Source of the DNA: Plasmodium coatneyi
Lineage: Eukaryota; Apicomplexa; Aconoidasida; Haemosporida; Plasmodiidae
Reading direction: 5' to 3'
Assembly (NCBI RefSeq): GCF_001680005.1
Contig: NC_033569.1
Span: 434,001-498,000 of the forward strand
DNA: 64,000 nucleotides
Below are positions 1 through 10,478 of the stretch, one piece after another. The notes beneath the pieces are model-generated. The model had not been told where the DNA came from. It ran no database searches and worked only from the letters and a program-made list of their open reading frames with translations. Each line of letters begins with the position of its first letter. Within the stretch, counting starts at the first letter, position 1. Both the position numbers and the translations under genes were made by a program.

Positions 1-214
1 AGAAAAGAAGGAAGGAATAAAAAAAGAAGGAAAAAAAAAAGGAAGAAAAAAAAAAAGAAGGAAAGGGAAAGAAAGGAAGAAAGTGTTTCTTCTTTTTTTT
101 TTCCTACACTGCATATATAAAATGTGTTCGCGGTGTTAATTATGCGTCCCTCCCCCTCTTGAGGGAGGGGGCACACACTCATTCAACATTCCAAGGTGTT
201 ACACATAGACGGTG

Positions 215-1647
215 TTACATCCGACCGTAACTTACATTACGATGACCTGCTTCATTATTTACTCCTGCTCCTGTTCTTCCATTTCTGGTGGTAGATGGTC
301 TTGTAGGTGGTATTCTTGACGATCCTGTGTATGCAGTAGAGCGTAGTGCGGTGGAATGATCTTCTGAGCCCAGTATAGAATCCATTGTGGAAGCTTCCGT
401 TACAGTATCAAAGTCGCTTTCAACTACAGTTCTCCTTTTTCCTCCTCCTGAGGAGTGGTTCCCAAACCAAGAAGACCATGGTTTATACTGAAGAAAGGGG
501 TGGTAGGTGGGTTGTGTTTAGGATTCACGGTGATAGGAAGATTGTTAGGTGGTTGGTGGAAGGAAGGTTGTTAGGTGATTTGGTGGTAGGTGGGTTGTTA
601 GGTGGTAGGGTGGTAGGTTGAAAGAGAATTATATTTTTAATATTTCAATTTTAACTATAATTATCATTATAATTTTACTTTATATAAAAGGAAAGGAACA
701 GCAGTCATTCCGAGTGTGCCAAATATGGAAGAAAGGGAAGAAGTGGTGGTGGCGGAACGTAAGTTTTCCTGTGCTTCGGATAATTGATTTGATAACAGCT
801 GGGTTTGTGATTCTTGATCCGTGCAGGAACATGTCGTACTTTTCTCCTCTGCAACTTGCGTTTTACATTTCAATTTTAAGAGTTTCTCCTGAATTTCTGC
901 CTTATGTTTGTTCCAATATTGTTTGCAATAATCATCAGGGTGTCTCCTACAAAGTGCATCCACAGCTTCATATGTTCCTGTAATTCTACGGATGCCCTCG
1001 CAATATTGTTGATCACTGCTGGTTCTATAATACCTAGTATCATTCTCTATGGTGGTATAATCCTTATAGAAATCATATATTTCTTTCCTTAGGCCAAAAG
1101 TCGTTTTGTCCACATCATCGTATGTAACTTTACACTTATGATTATAGGATTCATCTGTTAGCGTATCGTAAATTTTTCCGAGAAGGTCCTTCAACTCCGT
1201 ATGATCTGGATTCTTGAAGAATAAATCTCCCGCCCAATAGTAAAAGAATTGACAAGGGGTATCATCCTTAGGCTGAGCTCCTTTCATCTGGCACGCACAA
1301 CAGTAAGCATTCATGTACAAGCTCCCCGTAACACCGTGCCTGATGTCCCCCTCTAATTTACTTTCTAATGCACTCCCCCATTCTTCAGACTTATTATCTT
1401 TACAATTACATTTTCCTCGAGAGGGTACAGTGAATTTATTATAGAATTCCTCATTTGAACGTAAAATATTTGGATTTCGTATATACAAATATTCTTGCTG
1501 AGAGGGTGGAATATATACATATATATATGTACTTTCATGTATTTGTCACCCATCCTTTAATTCATTGTGCTATGTATAATATATTACATGCTTATTATAT
1601 AATTCTTCGTATTGCACAGAAAGACAAACCGTTAATGGTGTTTCCAT
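215..1647 (-). CDS. KIR: KIR1: KIR/PIR variant protein, 3 exons
   Basis: Variant surface-type protein of the PIR superfamily, expected on or near the infected red cell membrane (family knowledge). Exon 2 spans 1497-679: acceptor CTCTCAG, start QEYLYIRNPN, and end at a short hydrophobic segment closing in FLLYK at donor GTAAAA. Exon 3 spans 487-215 and encodes a basic, Ser/Thr-rich cytoplasmic tail starting YKPWSSWF and ending YGRM. Exon 1 is proposed at 1647-1630 (METPLT, donor GTTTGT). That donor is unusual, but KIR3 exon 1 ends the same way (TTAACG). All phases are 0 and the product would be about 369 aa. The ectodomain carries typical PIR cysteines and the CQFFYYWAGD motif. It is divergent from KIR2. 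No disruption was seen; exon 1 is the least certain part. Confidence 0.85.
488..678 (-). repeat. KIR1 intron 2 with GGTGGTAGGTGGGTTGTTA-type minisatellite
   Basis: Intron 2 of KIR1 is built from imperfect copies of a G/T-rich motif on the plus strand (C/A-rich on the coding strand), around 500-620. Related sequence fills intron 2 of KIR2, KIR5 and KIR8. Confidence 0.7.
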
Positions 1648-3339
1648 TGGTTATGTGTATTTTCTTGTTTATGTAATAAGTTTATATGAAGGGTTGGTGT
1701 GTATATATTTTATCTTATATATCCTTATATGTGTGTATGTATAATATATAAACTTCCTTCTAGAGCATCTTTTGTTTATTCATACACTCGGTATAAGGGG
1801 AAGTGTATATGCAAAATTATCGGATCGTTCTATAACTATGAATAAGAAATAGGAATATTAAATTTTTCACTTTCTTACACCACACACACTGCTCAATTTA
1901 TCAAACAATGATAATACATTATACAAATACATATACGATAATTATATGTGCACATATATAATTAAGCTAAAAATAGGAATAAATGTATGGGAATAGTCAA
2001 GTTAAAAGAAAAAAACAAAAAAAAACAAAATAGAGGATACATCACACATGTAGAAGTATAACATGCATTAAAAGGCAAGGGAAGGAGGAGTGAAGGTTAG
2101 TTCAAATAGTGCATGATGTGCATATATTCATTCATACAAAATGAGTTGTTTATGGTGTATTTGTCAAAAGAGAAGGAGGAAGAAAAAAAGTTCAAAATGT
2201 TTATTATTGCTGAGTGTTCATAAAAAAAAAAAAAAAGAAGGGAAGGTGGGGTACACATTAACATGTGTAAAAAATATATAATGTGCACCCCAAAGAAGAG
2301 GGAAGGGAATAAATGTGCTCAAATGATGTAGTGTGCACATTCCATACAGAACAGTCATAGTACACTCACCTAAAAAAGGGTAAAAAGAGGGAGAGCAGGG
2401 AGTTGCAATTATAAAATGATCATGAATAGAAAAAAAGGGGTACAATGCAACATATTCTTATATGGGGAATGTGTACATATTTTTTCCTTTATATGATGAA
2501 TACAATTATTTATAACGTATGCCTTTATTTTATAAATGTACATTCTTCCTATTACATATGGATACTTGTACACACTTCCGTAAGGAGGAAGGAACGGAAG
2601 GAATAAATATTCCATATATATGCACTATACTACACAATTTGTGTTCACTATTTTTAACAAGAATCCTTCAAGAAAAGCGGGAAACATGAATTCATAGTTG
2701 CTGTTGAAATTTTCTGCTCAAAAGAAGAAAAATTGCGTTCCCTTCCCCATACACATAACAATTGGAAATGGTAAAAAAGTAGTATGATATTACTAATAAT
2801 TCACTTCAAAATGACAAAAAAGTGGAGTATACACGAATAAGAAGAATAAACAAGGAACATCTACTTCCATGCTTTACTCCTTATTCTGTTAATTTCAATA
2901 TATATATTTCTTTGTTAGTTTTCATGCTTTAATTACATGTGTATAACGATTTGATGTACATATGTGTATAACGATTTCGATGCATGTACATGTGTATATA
3001 ATATATTATTATTATATATTATTATTATACATTATTATTATATATTATTATTTATTATGTATATAATATGTTATTATCATTATTATTTATTATTTAGAAG
3101 ATTGAACAGCATGTGTATTATTTGAAGTACAAAAAATAAGAATGTAGTAATTACTCATTTTCATAAACCATCACGGAAACGAACGAGTAAGAAAATTCTT
3201 ATATATATATTCCACATGAATGAACACATTTTAAAAGTAAATTTATTATACATGTATAAAGGGAAATATACAACACAGCTCTCCGGAAGAAATATATTAT
3301 ATATATATATATAGAAATATATATATCTGTACATGAACC
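1648..3339. promoter_or_regulatory. Divergent KIR1/KIR2 intergenic promoter region
   Basis: AT-rich, no supported gene. It separates two divergently transcribed KIR genes, so both promoters should lie here. The left half (about 1770-2290) is, in reverse complement, clearly similar to the region upstream of KIR6 (about 13245-13810). About 3190-3300 resembles the last 100 bases before KIR6, for example GAACACAT followed by TTTTAAAAGTAAATTTATTA. An ATT-rich microsatellite lies at 2995-3095. Confidence 0.6.
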
Positions 3340-4727
3340 ATGTCAGAAACGGTAAGGGACAAAATTGGGGTGGGTTCGTCCTTTTCCAATCCACATGGAT
3401 AAGTACATAATGTACACGTAATACGTTCTGTGTGATTCTGGTGTAGTGTAAAATAATGAAGAATGTATATATCTTCGTTAATGATATTTGTAGGGACTAA
3501 ATTTAAATGAATTACCTTCGCATCAACAATTTTACAACAAATTCAAAGCAGGTGCAAAGAAATGGGGAGATGGTTGCACGGGGGAAGTAGACGGGGCTCT
3601 GAGTGCAGGTCAAATTATGCAAGGTCATAAGGATGAAATTATGGCAGCATGGTACTATGCATGTGCAATGTATAAAGGCAACGACAACTCATCTAATAAT
3701 GCACCGTGCTATTTCCTGTACTATTGGATAGGGCAAACATTATCTGAGAGTTCCACATATAACAATTTCAAGCTTAACTTAGGTAATATTTGCAGAAGTA
3801 TAAAAGATGCATATAAGAATCATGGATGTAAAGATATATGCGATCATATTGACCCGAACATATTCCATCCCAGAAAAGAAGTATTCGATTTTTGGCATGA
3901 CCACAGTACTATACGAACACTGTTAAAGAGTAGTGAGCCCCAGGTTATTAATAAATGTGGAATTCACTTGCAGGGAATCGAGACAGCATATAATGAAGTG
4001 GCATCACAGTGTAACAGCCATAATAGTCATAAGTACTGTACAAATTTTTGGCATCACCATAAGGGAGACATTCATGGCAAACTAACAGAATTGAAATCTG
4101 AATTAACATCTGCACAAGAAAGAATAGAACATGTAACAGAATCAATTCCATTATCTGAAGCACAAGCAGCACTCTCTGCAGCAAACGAAGCCGCAAGCAA
4201 AGCCACCATTACCACTGCCCTAACTTCCATCCTTGGTACTTTCACCCTTACCACTGTTCTTCCCTTCTTCCTATATAAAGTAAGTAATAATAGTACCAAA
4301 TTAAAAAAAGAACTAAACTATTAATGGTATAACTAATATACACTACTTAAACCCCCTTTCCACCTAACAACCCCGAACAACCTTCCTTCCACCTACCACC
4401 CACCTAACAACCTTCGTTCTTTTAACCCTTATCCCTTTATTCTAACACCCGTTTCTTTTCCATTAGTATAAACCATGGTCTTCTTGGTTTGGTATCCATT
4501 CTGGAAATGGAAGGAGCGGAAGGAATACACGAAAAAAGGAAAGATCAGCTAAACACATATTTGATGTTTCCACAGAAGACAGCTCAACATTCAACTCAAT
4601 GGAAACTTCCACAATAGGTCCAAGAGAGAATGAAACAGTGCGTTCTGCTGCTTACACAAGACAACCCGGGGGAAGAAGAAATAATAATACACGGGGTCGT
4701 GGGATGGTAGGTTATCAGAACATGTAA
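3340..4727 (+). CDS. KIR: KIR2: KIR/PIR variant protein, 3 exons
   Basis: Three-exon KIR gene. Exon 1 is 3340-3351 (MSET, donor GTAAGG). Exon 2 is 3494-4279 (acceptor TTTGTAG; GLNLNELPSHQQFYNKF onward, ending FFLYK at GTAAGT). Exon 3 is 4467-4727 (basic tail YKPWSSWFG to VGYQNM). Phases are 0 at every junction and the product is 352 aa. The ectodomain has the PIR cysteine pattern (ACAMYK, CYFLYYWIG, HKYCTNFW). A 20-odd residue hydrophobic segment (TALTSILGTFTLTTVLPFFL) precedes the tail. There is no signal peptide or PEXEL, as is usual in the family. Intron 2 contains C-rich CCACCTAACAACC repeats. This is the cleanest KIR model in the window and a template for the others. It converges on KIR3. 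Confidence 0.92.
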
Positions 4728-5543
4728 CATCACATTTAATATTCCCTTAGAAGATACGGCAGAACTTAAAGACCGTACAGTGTAAGGAACAAAACAACAT
4801 TTTTTCTTTCTTTCTATTCTTTCTTTTTCTTCCTTTTTCTTTATTTCTTTTCTTTCGCTTTTTCTTTTTTTCTTCTTTTTCTTCACATTCCTTTGTTCTT
4901 TTTCTTCCTTTTTTTTTTTTTTTTTAATATTACGAATTAATTCAATTAAAATTTTTTTTCATTTTTTTTTTTTTTTTTTTTTTTCTTTTTTTTTGTTGTG
5001 CCAGTTTTGTCCTTAAACTATTGATCCTTTCGTATGCATACATATGTGACATGATAAAAAATTTATGTAATTGTACACACAGTCCTTTTCTTTTCTTTTT
5101 TTTTTTTTTTGTAAGAACACACTTTTTTTTTTTTTTTGCGCACGTTCGCGGACCCTCGCGCACAATTTGGAGGAGCACTTTTTTCAAATATGTCCATAAT
5201 TGGACCTTAGAAGGAAAAAAAAGGTAATTATTAACAAAAAAAAATTACTATGAAGGTAAAGGAACCTATAACAAAAAAAAATTTAACATATTTAATCTTC
5301 AAAGAAAAAAAATTATCCCAACACGTCCGTGTACTAAGAACATTTTTTTGACTTATATTGATTATACATGAACATGAGCACCTTAGTATAGTGGAAGGAA
5401 AAAAAAAAAAAAAAAAAAGGAAATGGGGGAAGGAATACCATTTTATTCTTTTGACACTGTATAAGCTCCGCGGTTATTTATTCTCCTTCCGTGGGGAGAA
5501 CACTACATTACGATGTGTTACATTCCACAATGTGTGCTGTGTT
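4728..5543. other. KIR2/KIR3 convergent intergenic region
   Basis: No gene. It holds the KIR2 3' hairpin (arms 4755-4759 and 4773-4777), a long polypyrimidine/poly-T stretch (4798-4990), and a GC-rich island on an AT-rich background (about 5138-5213). The last third is the KIR3 3' region with a hairpin at 5481-5500. Confidence 0.6.
5138..5213 (-). other. GC-rich conserved element downstream of KIR3
   Basis: On the minus strand, about 330-400 bases past the KIR3 stop, there is a hairpin GTCCA-loop-TGGAC (5192-5205) followed by a CG-rich stretch (AAATTGTGCGCGAGG, then CCGCGAACGTGCGC). A recognisable second copy lies downstream of KIR10 at 32081-32190 in the same orientation relative to its gene. 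CpG-rich DNA is exceptional in this AT-rich setting. The function is unknown; a structured non-coding RNA or a 3' regulatory element is an inference. Confidence 0.55.
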
Positions 5544-7074
5544 CTACATGTGTTGATAACTAATATTCCGATGCTTTCCCCTTCTATTATTATTTGCCCT
5601 TCCTGTGGCTGGTCGCCCACCATATACGGTAGATCCATCTGTCGAATCTGCTGTTGAATCTACTGTTGAAGGTGCTGTTCCATATTCCGTTAAGGTGTCG
5701 TCTTCTGTGAGTGTGTCGAAATCATGTTTGGTGGATCTCTTTCTTCTGTTCCCAGAAAGGTTGCTGCTGCCTCCAAAGAAGGTGTTTTTTATCCCAGAAA
5801 ATAATGAAGTGTACTAAGAAGGGAAAAAGAAAGGATGCTGAAAATATATGTATGTATTCCACATATATATACAGCGCATAGCTCAATTAATGTGTATGTG
5901 TATTGTATGTATATACATATATACATATGTATATATGTAAACATACATATATATATAACTCTATTATGTTTGTTACTTTACTTACTTTGTAAAGAAGGTA
6001 GGTAAGCGTTGGTAAAGCTATTGCGGCAAGTCCACCAGCAGCAGACACAGCAGCAGGGACACCCGTACCACCTCCATTGGAAGTGGTGTCACTAGTATGG
6101 GAAGATACTGCACTATCTTCATGACCTTCAGGACTATATCTGGTTCCTACTACCATCCGTGATGAATCACTCTCCGCTCTCAACCCTCCAGGACACTTCA
6201 ATTTTAACGTCCCTGGACTATTACTATCATTGCTGAACACTGTTGTAAAGTGGGTACAGTATGGTTCCGTCCTATAATTCCCACCACAATCACCCTTTAT
6301 ATCTTCATATATTGAACTAATTTGCTCCAAATATTGGCAACATTCCCCTGCACATGGGGACCCAGTTTTCAGTGAACACAATTGTATGTCACCATAGTCT
6401 AAGGAGTAGTCAAATATTTTTTTCCTTTTTCTGAAGAGATCTTCGCTAATATTCCTATTGTAATTATAATCGTAACACCGCAGTTCTGTCCAATTTTTTA
6501 ATTCATCGAATACCTTCCCAAGAAAAGTTTCTAATGATTTAACGCTACATTTACTCAATAGTATGTCCCCTACCCAAAAGTAGAGAAAATCACACTCCTT
6601 ACTTCCGGGCCACGGATAACTGTTTTGCTTCGATAAACAACATGCTCCATTCACAATTTCATCAGCACACTTATTAACTTCCGAAATCCCCTTCAACACG
6701 CTCCTCACCTGTCCCTTGGAGCCCTCAGTACAAGTACATGAACCACTGCCACCATCGAATTTATCATAGTAGTTAGTACGGGATGTTAAATTCTGCAAAC
6801 ATGCGTCCTCCTGAAAATGTCATTAACAAGGAGTGTACACATATATATATATATATATACATACATACAACCATGTATACATACATACAACCATGTATAC
6901 ATACATACAACCATGTATACATACATACAACCATGTATACATACATACAACCATGTATACGTACATATATACATCGGTATATATATATATAACTATATAC
7001 ATACATACTCATGTATGTACTTTCTAAAAGGATGAAATTACCGTTAATGTAACATCTGCACCCACGTTCACCAT
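5544..7074 (-). CDS. KIR: KIR3: KIR/PIR variant protein, 3 exons
   Basis: Exon 1 is 7074-7042 (MVNVGADVTLT, donor GTAATT). Exon 2 is 6810-5986 (acceptor ATTTTCAG; EDACLQNLTSRTNYYDKF onward, ending TYLLYK at GTAAGT). Exon 3 is 5813-5544 (tail YTSLFSGIKNTFFGG to NISYQHM). All phases are 0 and the product is 375 aa. The PIR ectodomain has CDFLYFWVGD and a cysteine-rich CAGECCQYL stretch, then a Ser/Gly-rich stem and a weakly hydrophobic membrane segment (about residues 260-282). Intron 1 is longer than usual (231 bases) because it contains a five-copy 20 bp minisatellite. The gene is tail-to-tail with KIR2. No disruption was seen. Confidence 0.9.
6861..6960. repeat. Minisatellite in KIR3 intron 1: 20 bp unit, five exact copies
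   Basis: The unit ATACATACAACCATGTATAC is repeated five times without change at 6861-6960, flanked by (AT)n. The unit contains the palindrome ATACATGGTTGTATGTAT only imperfectly, so it is mainly a direct repeat. Exact copies suggest recent expansion. It inflates six-frame ORFs here, which are not genes. Confidence 0.95.
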
Positions 7075-7632
7075 TCTGTGTGCGTAATCTTCTATTACAT
7101 TATTTCTTCTTACACAAATTATTCACACGGATGTATGAAAAAAAAAAAAAAAGAAAAGGAATGTGTATGCCTCCTTTATAATAATAATACTATTATTCTC
7201 TGCAGTAGAACATCATCTTCCTCCTTTCATTCATGGTCAATAATAGTAATACATTCTTTTTCTTTTTAACATTTTCTTATCCCTTTAAAACCTCCTTTTA
7301 TTACCTTAACCTTCCCTTTTTCCTTCCCTCTGAAACCTTTCTTTTTTACTCTCTTAAACCTTTCTTTTCTTTTCTTTTCCTTAAACCTTCCTTTTCTTTA
7401 CTCCCTTAAACCTTTCTTTTTCCTTCCCTCCATAGACCTTCCTTCTTTTTTATTTTAACGTACTTTTTTTTTTTTTTTTCTTTCCTCTTTTTCTTTTTTT
7501 CTTTTTTTCCTTTATTCCTTTTTTCCTTTTTTCCTTTTTTCCTTTTTTCCTTTTTTCCTTTCTTTCTTTCTTTTTTTTTTTTTTTTTTATACCCTTCGTG
7601 TTTACTCCCCCCCAAGGAGGAACATACGCACT
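7075..7632. repeat. Polypyrimidine tract between KIR3 and KIR4
   Basis: From about 7260 to 7600 the plus strand is almost purely C/T, including CTTTTTTC-type units in tandem at about 7505-7560 and (TTTC)n. Such homopurine/homopyrimidine mirror sequence can form triplexes. No gene was seen. Confidence 0.7.
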
Positions 7633-7669
7633 TTGACCCCCCTTCCCTTTCCTTCTAACATCCTTGCAC

Positions 7670-7850
7670 CCCTAACAAGCTTCGTTCCACCTACCACCCA
7701 CCTAACAAGCTTCGTTCCACCTACCACCCACCTAACAAGCTTCGTTCCACCTACCACCCACCTAACAAGCTTCGTTCCACCTAACAACCCACCTACCACC
7801 TACTACCTAACAACATTTCCTTCCATAAACCACCCCTAACACAACCTTCC
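7670..7850 (+). repeat. 30 bp tandem repeat, intron-2-like, immediately 3' of KIR4
   Basis: The unit begins TTCGTTCCACCTACCACCCA and is repeated with a 30-base period at 7681, 7711 and 7741, with a partial fourth copy. It resembles the CCACCTAACAACC repeat of KIR intron 2, but here it sits beyond the KIR4 stop codon and in the opposite orientation relative to KIR4. In KIR1 and KIR2 the C-rich strand is the coding strand. Confidence 0.85.
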
Positions 7851-7854
7851 TTCT

Positions 7855-9154
7855 TCATCTTGATGATGATGAAGTATATGGGATGGAATATTCGGACGAA
7901 TATTCCATTGTTGAGTCGTATTCCGTTGAGTTGTCGTCGTCTGATAAGGTGTTTAATTCATGTCTGAAAGTTGATCTTTTTCTTCTTCTTCTTCTTCTTC
8001 CATTTCCAGAGTAGTTATGCTTCCTCAAGAAGAAAGATTTGTACTTGTAAAAAAGAAATGCCGCAATTGTTGGTAATCCTACTGCTCCTAATGCGGAAGG
8101 GACTGCAATGGAAGCGACGTTGCTGCTGGCAGCACTACCACCAGAAACCACGACGTCTCCTAAGTCGAAATCATAACGAGCAGAAGGGCAACCGGACTGC
8201 CCGGGAGTGCAAGTTCCTGTGGAACCAGTACCAGAAGAACCAGGGTTCCAAGTTCCTGTAGAACCGGAACCAGAAGAACCTGGATTGCAAGATCCTGTAT
8301 TGCAAGTTCCAGTGGATCCTGGTCTTGGACTACCAGTGTTCTGGTTGCCAGTAGAACCTACTTTTGTGCATGTTAATTTTGATAGTTTTTCATTACAACA
8401 TTCTCCTTTTTTATTATTGAACCAGGTGCAATAAGGGTCAGTTTTACCTTGATTCCCTTGGCAATATTCACTCATAGGAGCACATGCTTTTTTCATTTGT
8501 TCTAAGTGCTCGTGATATTCTGGGACACAAGTTCCTCCCTTTGTACCTGTATATTCCCAAAGCATACCGAAGTCCTGGGTACAATCATACATTATTTTTC
8601 TTTGGTCGAAAATGTCCCTGTCAATATTTGGGTATAGGTTTATGCATATATTGGTCGAGGCTACACCCTTCAGGTCACGGTAAATGTCACTCATGACGTT
8701 TTTAAATGAGGTAGAACCTTTCAAGTGTTTCGATACTATATTTCCTAACCAATAATAAAAATCATAGCACCAATCATCCTTAGACGTCGTGACATTCAGT
8801 TTTTCATGTACGTGGCACCAGGCTTGTAAAATTTTCTGTGCATTACTCACAATACCAAGTTGGGCTTCTATATTACTTTTAGCTGTTCCTACTGCGCTCT
8901 GCTTAGTACATGAAGTTTGGACTCCTCCTCCTGGTAGTTGTCCATATAAATCCTGCTTCGAATTGAGTAAATTTAAATGTTGTAACTATAAATGGGTAAT
9001 TAGCAAAACATAAATATATGTTCTTATAAATTCCATATTATTACTTATTCTATTATTTCAGAGGTATTATATGTTTGTATACACTATTATGTTCCTTCCC
9101 CCCCCTTTTTTAATAGAAGAAATTAACCGTCAGTTCTGCCTTCTGCCCTGTCAT
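7855..9154 (-). CDS. KIR: KIR4: KIR/PIR variant protein with intron 2 lost and a CD99-like peptide
   Basis: Exon 1 is 9154-9128 (MTGQKAELT, donor GTTAAT). Exon 2 is 8985-7855 (acceptor TTTATAG; LQHLNLLNSK onward). In other KIR genes the exon after FLxYK is spliced to the tail. Here the membrane segment (AVGLPTIAAFLFYK) runs straight into tail sequence (YKSFFLRKHNYSG, then poly-Arg), so intron 2 is precisely absent. The product is 385 aa. The stem has Gly/Ser/Thr repeats (about residues 210-265) with cysteines, then DFDLGDVVVSGG (8172-8137), which resembles a host CD99 segment. The tail ends in YTSSSSR, without the usual YQxM ending. The start and splice phases are consistent. No disruption was seen apart from the altered end. 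Confidence 0.88.
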
Positions 9155-10159
9155 TGTGTATACACATTTTTTGATGTATATATATAAAAAGTAATCTACA
9201 AATGTTCAATCGTTCATGGGAGATTTATAAAATTATTGCTTGTTTAATAATTATGAATTGAATTGTATGTGTGACAATTCCGTTCGACTAGGGATTATGA
9301 GCTTGTACATATATCAAATTTTTATTCACTCCCTCTCAGTAATACATATTGCTTCAATTTTCATAAACAACGATTGTACATTCTATACCCGGATCAAATT
9401 ATCATATGCACATAGTTAGAGAATAAATAAGAATAGATGTACTGAAAAAAGAAAATAAGAACATAAGGTCAAGGGGTGGAATTCGGGGTGTGTGAAACGT
9501 TTATACATTCTTTATGCATTTATTACACTATTGAATTATACAGTGTCATTTATAACGTTATATTACTACTTACATATTTCCATTACTTTATACATAGGAA
9601 TATAGTTTTCTCCGAAATCAAAATTTCGCTATGTATTATTAATTAATGTTCTACTGTTATTATTAAAAGGATTATTAAAATACTTTTTGATGCACATATT
9701 ATACAATTTATACACATGGAGCACTCCTCCCCCCCTATGGAATTTACACATTTTCGTATACTAACATGGTGCAATAAATATTTTTCTGATTATGATCGTC
9801 CCTTAATAATAATTTCGCCTTCCTATTCCTATACTTTCATGCGTACACTACAACCTTACTTACTCCAAAAATATACATTACACTATTTAATCTATTTCAC
9901 ATTTCCTTGCTTCAAATGCACATCATACTTTACATATTAGTGTATTACGCCTTATTCTTCCTTACGAAAAGCACACTACATAAATAACACCCCTACACCA
10001 AGATTGTGTATTAGGTTATTTGAGCACTTTTTTTTCCCTTTTTTACGCACTACTGCACCTTCCACGTATTAATGTGCTTCATTTACTTCTATTAACTTAA
10101 ATGAAGTTTTTGATCGAACAACGTATTCGTTCTAAATTACATATATTCTAGTTTACGGT
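9155..10159. other. Intergenic: KIR4 upstream region
   Basis: AT-rich sequence upstream of KIR4 with no supported gene. The part up to about 9500 should hold the KIR4 promoter. The rest leads into the telomere-like array. Confidence 0.5.
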
Positions 10160-10380
10160 TAATTTTTTAGGGTTCAGGGTTTAGGGCTTACGCTTCAGCA
10201 CTTAGGTTTCAGGGTATAGGGTTCGTGATTCAGGGTTGAAGGTTCAGTTTTTAGAGTAAGAGTTCAGGGTTTAGGATTTATGTTCCAGGGTTTAGTGTTG
10301 AGGAGTTCAGGGTTTATGGTTTAGTGTTTAGGTTCAGGGTTTAGGTTTTGGGGTTCAGAGTTTAGGTGTTAGGTTTTAGA
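10160..10380 (+). repeat. Interstitial telomere-like repeat array 1 (G-strand)
   Basis: Degenerate copies of GGGTTYA (GGGTTCAGGGTTTAGGG and variants) run on the plus strand only. The array sits about 100 bases beyond the tail exon of KIR5. Interstitial telomere-type sequence among variant genes is known from P. knowlesi. Confidence 0.92.
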
Positions 10381-10478
10381 GGAAGGAAATGAAAGGAAAG
10401 AAAAAATGTTGTTTTGTTCCTTACACTGTACGGCTTTTAAGTTCTGCCATAACTTCTAATGGAATATTAGATGCGATG

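Noticed and set aside
6773..7035. Several overlapping open frames rich in Tyr/Ile/His on both strands
   Set aside because: They are translations of the 20 bp minisatellite and AT tract in KIR3 intron 1.
7602..7839. Open frames with repeated TTHLTSFVPP or VGGTKLVRW peptides
   Set aside because: They arise only from the 30 bp repeat; no start context, splice sites or family match.
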